Positions 37,322 to 46,300 of a DNA stretch of 64,000 nt are shown here, piece by piece. The translations under genes were made by a program, and so were the position numbers. The notes under the pieces were generated by a model. The model searched no databases, was not told the DNA's origin, and worked only from the letters and a program-made list of their open reading frames with translations. Where the stretch lies: contig OZ020484.1 in assembly GCA_963971405.1 (NCBI GenBank), positions 32,138,770 through 32,202,769 of the forward strand, written 5' to 3'. The first letter of the stretch is position 1, and each line of letters starts with the position of its first letter. The stretch is from Psococerastis gibbosa. Lineage: Eukaryota > Arthropoda > Insecta > Psocodea > Psocidae.

Positions 37322-40300
37322 ATATATATCAAGGCCGCAAAGTTTTGGAAAATGATCTGACGGTCCGGACACGGAAAGTAAAGTAAGTAAGTACTGAAAT
37401 ATGAATTTTTTAAGTTTCAATCCTTGAACTTGATTTGTCAAAAATAACGGCCACTGCGGAAGTCTGATCAAAGATATTCCAAAAGTGAGGCCTATTGGAG
37501 CGACCAACACATGCTATAGATTACGTAGAGGGACATTTCTTCACCTTAAATTTTATAATTATATGGCATTTATAGCTTTACGTTCGATTTGTCCAGTGAC
37601 TTTTTTATTAAAAAGAACCAGCACGAGTGAACGCGCGTATGCTTTATAAGCTTCCATAATAATCAATTATTTTAATAGTTCTATGGTTAATAATTTTCCC
37701 GTTGATAAATATCGACTGCCTCTAGATTTTCTGTATCCTATGGCACTGGATTTATCGATGGGACAATTGCATGGTATAGAATGGGCAGGCCAACAATATA
37801 ATATTACACTCAACTAGGTTGGCTTAGAAATAAAGTCAATATTTATTTTAATAATGATAGGGTATCAGGGTATGCACTGGGACTCAGATGATCCACAACA
37901 TCATCAAAAAAAATTTTTTTTCTTCAAAACCAAAACCTTCCGTTGTTGCTCTATTTACCACCAAAAATGTAAAAAAAAATGATCTCAAGTTAGATTAGTA
38001 TGGGTAGAAACTCCCTAGAAAAATTATTTGTTTAGTCTATATCATGAAAGTTGAAGTTGGTTTGGTATAAATAAATAAGTACTTCAATATAGGTGAATTT
38101 AAAAGAAATAGTCGGAGCCGCTTTAGAGAAAACATTTTTTTAATTGTTTGCGGGTGTTTGGGTATAAACCTCCCCCCCCCCCCTCAAATGAAGATAATAA
38201 AAAAAATCATCAATTCTATCGAGTAGTTTCGCACCAAATCGAGTTACAGACAAGCGTGGAAATCCTTTGAAATCGATCATTTTTACGAAACTCCGTTTTA
38301 CTTATACTATCGTGCCAACGGCCTTACCATGATGAATCCAAGAGAACAGAGCATGTTTCAAACTGCGGCAAACTTGGTAGTGTGCACAGCGTTGGCAGGG
38401 GAACATGGTGGGACATGACTACGCGCAGAGGCTATACCAGTCAGTCTACGTGCGGGTCGAGTTCTGGTCACCTCCGATTTAGTCATGTGACTTTACTATG
38501 TTCCCCAAGTGGTTCGGAATCCACTATAATCAGGACCTTGTCAGTCAACTCCCCTTTCCCCCGAGGTGAAAGAGTCTGGCCTTAGGGTGCCTCAAGTTAA
38601 CAAACAGACTCACTCCCCCCGCCAGGCTGACAGGGTTGCTTTAAGCAGAAATGCTGAAAGCTGGCGTTGGAATACTATCGTAATAGGAAAGCAAAAAAGG
38701 ACTGTAAGGGTGGCATGAGTGCCGGAATTGTCTCCTAACACCGAGTCATTTGATCATTTGATATGGGAGGCCTGGAATTTTTAGCAGTATCATTTGTTTT
38801 CGTATCGCATTCAATAGCCACCCTATACATTACCGCCAACTCCCATCACACCTGAGCTAGTGTTTGAAGGCCAGGCACATGGCGATTCCAGCTCGGCAGT
38901 ACACGGTCATTGAGACCATGGAACATAGCACACTAGGTGTACTTGGTTCATTTTACAATCTTGACATAGCCGTTTCACGTCGACAAAAAGGCAACATCAC
39001 AATCTATGGCCAATAAATACTTAACGTGTCCGGGCCTACAAAACGTTGCTCCAAAATACAGTGGCCTGGATGACCTTGCCATAAGCTTAGAAAAGATCCG
39101 CGTCGGCCACAGCGTTTTGATGCCAATTAATAAAATATCAATTGTTATTTTACTAATATAAAATCATTTGTTGTACTCACGTTGCCGATATGACCTTCCA
39201 AATTTTCCAGATAATACTCATCGACTCTGAATTTTTGGTTCCTCGGTATTTTGAAAACAAGTGCATTCTCCTGCTCCTCTGCCCGTCCCGAGTACTTCCG
39301 AAAGTACCTGCTGAATTTGTTTGTATCCATCGTCGCGCTCATTAAAATTACCTGCAACGTCAATATGTCACTATTACACCTTCTAGTGATCAATCAAACA
39401 TTCTATCCAAAATTGGTCAGTATTACACTAACAAGAAAGCATCCCATTGAACATCCATCGAAAAATAGATGTCATCAAACTATTGCCAATAATTTCTTAC
39501 GGTAACAAGCGATGGGCTGAGAGATGGGCAAAATGTTGGTAGGGCCCAGCGATAATAAAATAGAATACATGGCGTCTAACCATTAGCTAAATATTGCCGA
39601 TAGCGGTTCAAGGTAGGGTGAAATGGCAAAGAAAATGCGTAATATGCATAAAAAATGAATGAACCATGCAACAGACAGGGCGGCCAATAGAATACAGTAT
39701 GTTTTGCGCACATGACCTTAGACCCCTTGCAATCTAAATATCTTGATATTGACGGGCTGAGCTTATGGTGTGAACAACCCACATAGACTTGGGAACGACT
39801 TTTGCCGCTTCACTGCATGCGCTACGGATGACCATCTGACTCGCAAGCTCACCTGTGGGTGGCTTTTGCCCGCAGGAACTACATTTTATCAAATCCATCC
39901 TTAGACACATACCTTAACATTGGGATTGCCAAAACGGAGTAGTTTTCTGACAAGAAGCAGCAAAAAATCCATGTCCGTATCCCGCTCGTGTACCTCATCA
40001 AGGAATATATGCGAGTATTTCGACAGATCGCGCATCATGATGATTTGATTTAGTAGCACACCAGTTGTTACGTAATGAAGCCTCGTGTCATCAGACACCT
40101 TACCATCATTCCCTATCTGAAAAAAAACAACAGAAAAATTAACAAAACCCACAATGTTAGGCCTACATTCGCACATTAGAGAACTCATGCTTGCATATGA
40201 TGCGCTGTTGACACAAAGGCATGTCTACTGCAACAATACTGCTGGGAGATTAGTCATTGGAGCAACTCAATGGATTGGAGCAAAATCACGTTGGTATACC

Positions 40301-43300
40301 GAAGGAAAGTGAAATCCGAAGGAAGACGCTACACATAGGAATAGAAAGAAACGGAAGCAGAAGACGATATGTCCGTTTCCGTTTCGAAATAGAGCTCCGT
40401 GTTTTATCTAACTGTCGTTTTCAGAATCATACGGATATTGTGATTATCAATTCAGAATGCATTTTATTGTCTGTATTTGTTATTGGAGTATTATGTCTGG
40501 CGTGTTAAATTGACGATGAATATTAATTTAGCAATTATAAAAAAAAGGCATTTTACTCTAGGCAAAATGTATTATTTTATTAATGATCAACATGCGTGGG
40601 CGTAAGAGTAAATCGTCGTAGTCATCATCATCAGGGGGATTCACTCTGTTGATAGAAAGTAGAAATAGAACTAGAGTTTTTCTACGGTAGAAATAATGCC
40701 ATAAGGACATGTGTTAATCGTGTCTTTCTACGGCTTTCTACTACTTGAGGAATCAAAAACAAAGCAAATGGTCGACCATATTTGTTGTTTTTATTGCTCA
40801 TATTTAATTATTTAATTTAAAAAATGAGTTGTACAAGACAAATAAACGACAAAAAACAGAAGGAAACATGTAGCAAGAGGTGGACTGCGGAAGCTGTTAT
40901 TAAGTTCCTCGAGATATTAATAGCCAAAGTACGAGAAACTTAATTTGGAGGTAAGTTGCTTGTGTTTATATCAAAATTAAATATGCTGCTTACGTTATTT
41001 GCTGTTGATACCCATCTGAAAATCGCCAAAACATGCTAGGAATTAGGATTACAATTGATTGTTATTAACACGTAAGTTTTACGCTTAAAAAAGCCGCAGA
41101 CACAACTACTTCGTTCCTTTGAAGTACGTAGGTACTGTACTTATGCCTTATGGCCTGTGTTTTTTTGCATTTGTTCGGGTATTTAGGTAAATTATTCCTT
41201 AGGGCTATTCTGCAGGAAATTTGGAGTTACTGTAGCCTACATTGGAATACGGCGTTCAGTAATTTTGCTACGAATAATAATATTGGTGTGGTGCATGGAT
41301 TCTACATTATTGAATGCAGTTAGGTCTACACATCTCCGGTTTTTCTTTCTGTTTCAGAAACCAACCGCCCAGACAACAACAAAAAGAATGACGCCAACGG
41401 CCCAATCAGAAACGAGAGCGCCTGCGCACTGAACCATTCCTGCACGAAAGCACCAGTCAGTCACTCAGTCAGTCAGTTGCTACGATACCTCCGCGATACA
41501 ACCTTAGAAGTATAGGTGTACGTAACACCACTGAAGATGTCGTAAGCAGTTGTTGACGAAACGTTTGGAAGCCTACTTTGAAATCGACCAAGGCCTATTA
41601 GCCCGGATTCTTCTGTCCCCTTATTAGACTCCAACCGTGAAAGCCTTCGTTATTATATTGAATTCAAAATGTGTCGTTCGATACAATTTAAGTGTTAATT
41701 TATTATTCTACTGTCAAATCAATAAAACATTGAACCATATTTCCTTTGTATATAGGCCATAATACATTAATTATTTAATTTGATTACATTAGTTATTTAT
41801 ATGAATTTATACGTATTTTATACGTATTTTTACGAATTGTTTTTGCTGCTGGCGTAAGTCAATCATTGAAAGAGAACGAACGGTCTAGCTATAAAATACT
41901 TATAATTGACAGAGGCTGCATCATAGCTTTAAAACTGTTTCCATGAGCGCCATCCTTTTTTCTGGTACCGGCTGTATTATCTTGTACATCTAGCGCTTTG
42001 ATGGCATAATTTTGTTTGCGTGAGTAGGAACTCTCCACAACCGTCTAAGTAGCCAATACAATGAGGCAGCTCGTGAATTTTTGCATTGACGATTTCTCTT
42101 CTTTCTTCTTCAATTGGCCAATGCAAAACTCTCATGAAAATGTTAAACCGCACATTTCGTCGTGGACTCGTGGCTCGGAAGCACGTTGGTCCACCACTCC
42201 TTAGATTTAGGGACAGACCCAATGCAAAAGCGTACGCTATAGGCCTACCGTAATGACATGACCACAGAAATATCGTCGATGGCTTAACTTAGTATTTCTT
42301 CCTCCTCTTCAAAATTCTCGCACATCATTGCATTGCATTTTACCGCGAGGAAGTTGATGGCTTTCAACGTATTTCCTAATTTAGGCATAGGTAGGTAGGT
42401 AATGAAAAATAAGTTTAAACTTAAAGTGAAAAAAACACCTGCTAAAATCAAAAACAAATTACACGGCTAAAAACAAAAACAAACTGACAAAAAGACAAGA
42501 ACGTAGCGCCCACACCTGTTGGTAGTTCCTTGTAGTATACAATTTCAATTTTTACCTCACAGAATGCGCCTTAAAAACTTTCTCTATTTCTACCGTTGAC
42601 GGAGGTATCTTCACTCTGAGCTTTTTTTCGATTTTTCTATTCCCTTTTCTATCAACAGAGTGAATCCCCCTATCATAAATAATCAGCTCTATTTGTCCAG
42701 GGGTGAAACGTGAGCCTTCTCCACTCCCTCCTGTGCCTCCACTTCAGATTATTCAACGCATTTCCTTTTGTACCAGTCCAACTCTTCTTTTCTCTTCCAT
42801 TTCAATTTTCCTTTCATATCTCTTCCATGATCTCCATCTACTTCTTCCGCTAGCCAATTCCTCGCGCACTTGCAGCAACCATTGCAGTCTCCTTCTCGCT
42901 ATCGTCTCCACCTTGTCATATCTAATCCTATCCTTTTTTGTCCCTTGACAGGCTGTCCTGATGAAATTCTTCTAAGCCGCTTGTATGTTACTGCCTTATA
43001 TATATATTTAAATGTAGCCCTCTATAACTTTCATATAACAAATCTTTATAGATAACATAGTAAATTAAGTAAAAAATACCATTCATCATTTACACTCCAC
43101 ATCCTCTTAAATAAAATTTACCCACCTTGTAGCCGCAGATGGTGCCGAGATCCCAGCTGCGCTCGTCGCACACTCGCTCCGCCACCTTGATAGCGGCTAT
43201 TCGCCTGGGCTGCGTGACGACAATGTTGCAGTGCTGCTCTTTGTCCCAGCACGAGTCCAGCACGTACTGCGGGATCTGTGTCGTCTTGCCACACCCAGTC

Positions 43301-46300
43301 GCACCCGCGATAATGAGCACTTGACACGACCCGATCATTTCCAGGATCTGCAAGCAATGGCAAAATTATCAAAAACAGTTAAGCTAGGTTGCCAACTTTT
43401 TAGCAGGTTTTGCAGTCCTTATGCTGAAACCACCGTTTTAATCAACAAGCTTATTATTTAATCCAATATCCAAATATGAATACATTTATACTAGTGAAAC
43501 TGACCCGGTCCTTGTAGAGCGTGACTGCCAGATTAACTTCTATCTTGCGCTTGCTGTCATAGCGCTTGTATACATCCAACGTTGCGGCAGACTTGTCGTC
43601 GTCATCGTCCCGGATTTCAGCACCTAGCGTTGTCGTGTCCACGTCGTCGAGGCCGCCAGACGCCTCCTCCTTCTGCGCCGACCCCGTCGCATAGAAACTG
43701 GCCGCCTCCTCAACATCTCGCTGCCTGTACTCGGCGGCGTAGTCTGTGTTGCTTGGCTCTCTTATTCTGCTGCCTTTCTGCGAACATTCAATAGGCCGTA
43801 AATGAATTGAATACAAAAATAATAGCTCATTCAGTTTTCGAACATAACATTTCGTACACAGGCAACATTTCCAATCAAATATCTTATTGCGAAGAAACTG
43901 GCCCTAAAATATTTCAGAATAGGGATGGTGATGGTATATTGTAGTACGGTATTTATTATTAATTTTATTTATTTATTGGCTTTATAAGACAGACAACAAC
44001 AACCAAGTAAACTTGCCATTACAGCGAAGTTGGGTCTCTCTTCAATCAACTGGGATGACAAGCAATCATATACATGCGTCAGCAAAGTACAGGTGTAAAC
44101 ACTAAAATAAAAAGTATGGTACACATTTGCAAACCCGTCATGAAGTGAGCTCTTAAACTCGACCTGAAGGAAGAAACGATTCCAGATTGCGTTATCATAG
44201 TTGGGATGGAGTTCCTGAGTACGGCAGATGAGGCCGTTCAAGACTTGGGGACATGTCAGTGCGGTGAAGAGGGAATTCAAGAAGGACCTCAAGTGTTATA
44301 GCGTCTGTCAGACAGCCTGTTTATGCAAGAAGAAAGGTATCTGATGTGGAATTTCATAAACAAGAACGGTTTGGTTTGATGGAGTAATCGACGGTCATCC
44401 AGCATGAGCAATGAAGCAAAAACATAAAATGGAGTGAGTCTATCTCTGAATTGTATATTACAACAGAACCGCAAGCCACTATTCTGAGCTCTTTGTGGCT
44501 GTAATCTTAATTTGATGGTTAATTTAGTGTATAAACTTTCGCAATAATCAAAGTGGGGAGATACCAATGATTGAATAAGTTGGATTCTTAGTTTTTCTAG
44601 GAGAAAGTTTCTCAGTCTCCAAAGGGTTTGCTTGTTTTCCAACGCCTGCTTGAAGCAACCCTGTCAGCCTGGCGGGGGAAGTGAATCTGTTTATTAACTT
44701 GAGGCACCCAGACTCATTCACCTCAGGAGGGAGAAGGGGAGTTGAGTGATTATAGTGGATTTCGAACTACATGTGCAACAGGAGGCTAAAACCACCCAAA
44801 ATTGAGTTCGCCCAAAATAACATAAAAATAGTCAGAAGGAATGATCTTTGTGAACCTACTTGCTTAATATCATACATATCCAGCGAGTAGTTTGCCCACA
44901 AATCGACGGACAGACAGACAAATAACGTAAAACACACTTTTTAGGGTTCCTGGGACCTCTAAACGTTTAAAGCTAATGAAATCTCGAAATCGAAACCGGA
45001 GTTTTTAATAAATTGTCCACGTTAATCTGTCAATCATTATATTTCTTGTCGTCTTGAGTCATGAGGAATGGTTCGACTTCTATCACCGGGTTCCTCTACT
45101 GTCCAGCTCATCCATGCCTAACTTCACCGGCAAATCAATTTTCGACGAACCTTCGGGCTTCGGCTACTAAATAGAGAACAGATTTTCCGTTTTTCTCATA
45201 AGAAAGTTAAGTTTATTGTTAAAAACGTTTTTAAATGTAGAGCAAGTCGAAAAATACAGTAACATGCCCGTTGTTAATGTAATCATCAATCAAGCCATAG
45301 GCCTTGAATTAAGTACTGTTTTTCTATAGCATTGGGGTTAATACCGACCGGAAATGGCTAGCATATTCGCAAAACAATAAAACACATAGCTATTTTATTC
45401 AGAAACGAAAATAATGAAACCATTATGTTAAAAAAGTATCATAAAAATATAAAAACAAAGAAATCGTAAAAATGTGAAATTCTCAATATTTTAGGAAATT
45501 TTGCGGGCTTATGCACCACCGGAAGATATCAACAGTTCCAAATCGAAGAAAAACACAATGGTTTTGGGCTCTATTCCACGATGTTGCAATCCGAGAGCAC
45601 CAAACCGAAAAATTAAAAGATTGAAAATAGGGCATATTTTCAATTTTCTAAATTATTATTGCATATTTCTTTTCTATATAATTCGCAAGGTTTCCACGCT
45701 ATTTCAACTTAGAAAAAAAGTGTTTTACGGTCCAACCTACTCAACCTGTAGGTTTGAGCAGTTGCTGACAACACGCCCTGTTGGTCGAATGAGGAAGAGA
45801 CATGCTGGTATTGTATACTTGGGCTTATTAATTGATAACCATCTTTCTTGGGATCAACATGTTAATAACGTACATAAAAAGCTAAGATAATTTTACTTTT
45901 TTATAACTTGAGAAAATTAATGTCTACAAAAAACATGGTACCTATTTATTATGCTTTTTTTCAATCTATATTGCAATATGGAATCGGTTTTTGGGTGGGG
46001 GCTGGAGTTACAAAAACTAAAAAAATTGTTATTTGGCCACAAATTTACCATGAGGATGCTCAATAAAACAGGTTACAATGTTAGTACGAGGATAATATTT
46101 AAGGAGTTAGGAATTTTGTCATTTGAACTATTATACAAGAAAATTTTACTGACAATGGTTGTAAGTAACTTGAGTAACTTCCAAGTTGACAGAATTTCTG
46201 CTAACATAAGCACTAGGCAAACAGGACGTGCATTCCTCACGGTTCCTAATTACAAATTAACACACAGCAGAAATTCTGTCAATTATAGAGGTTTGAGTTA

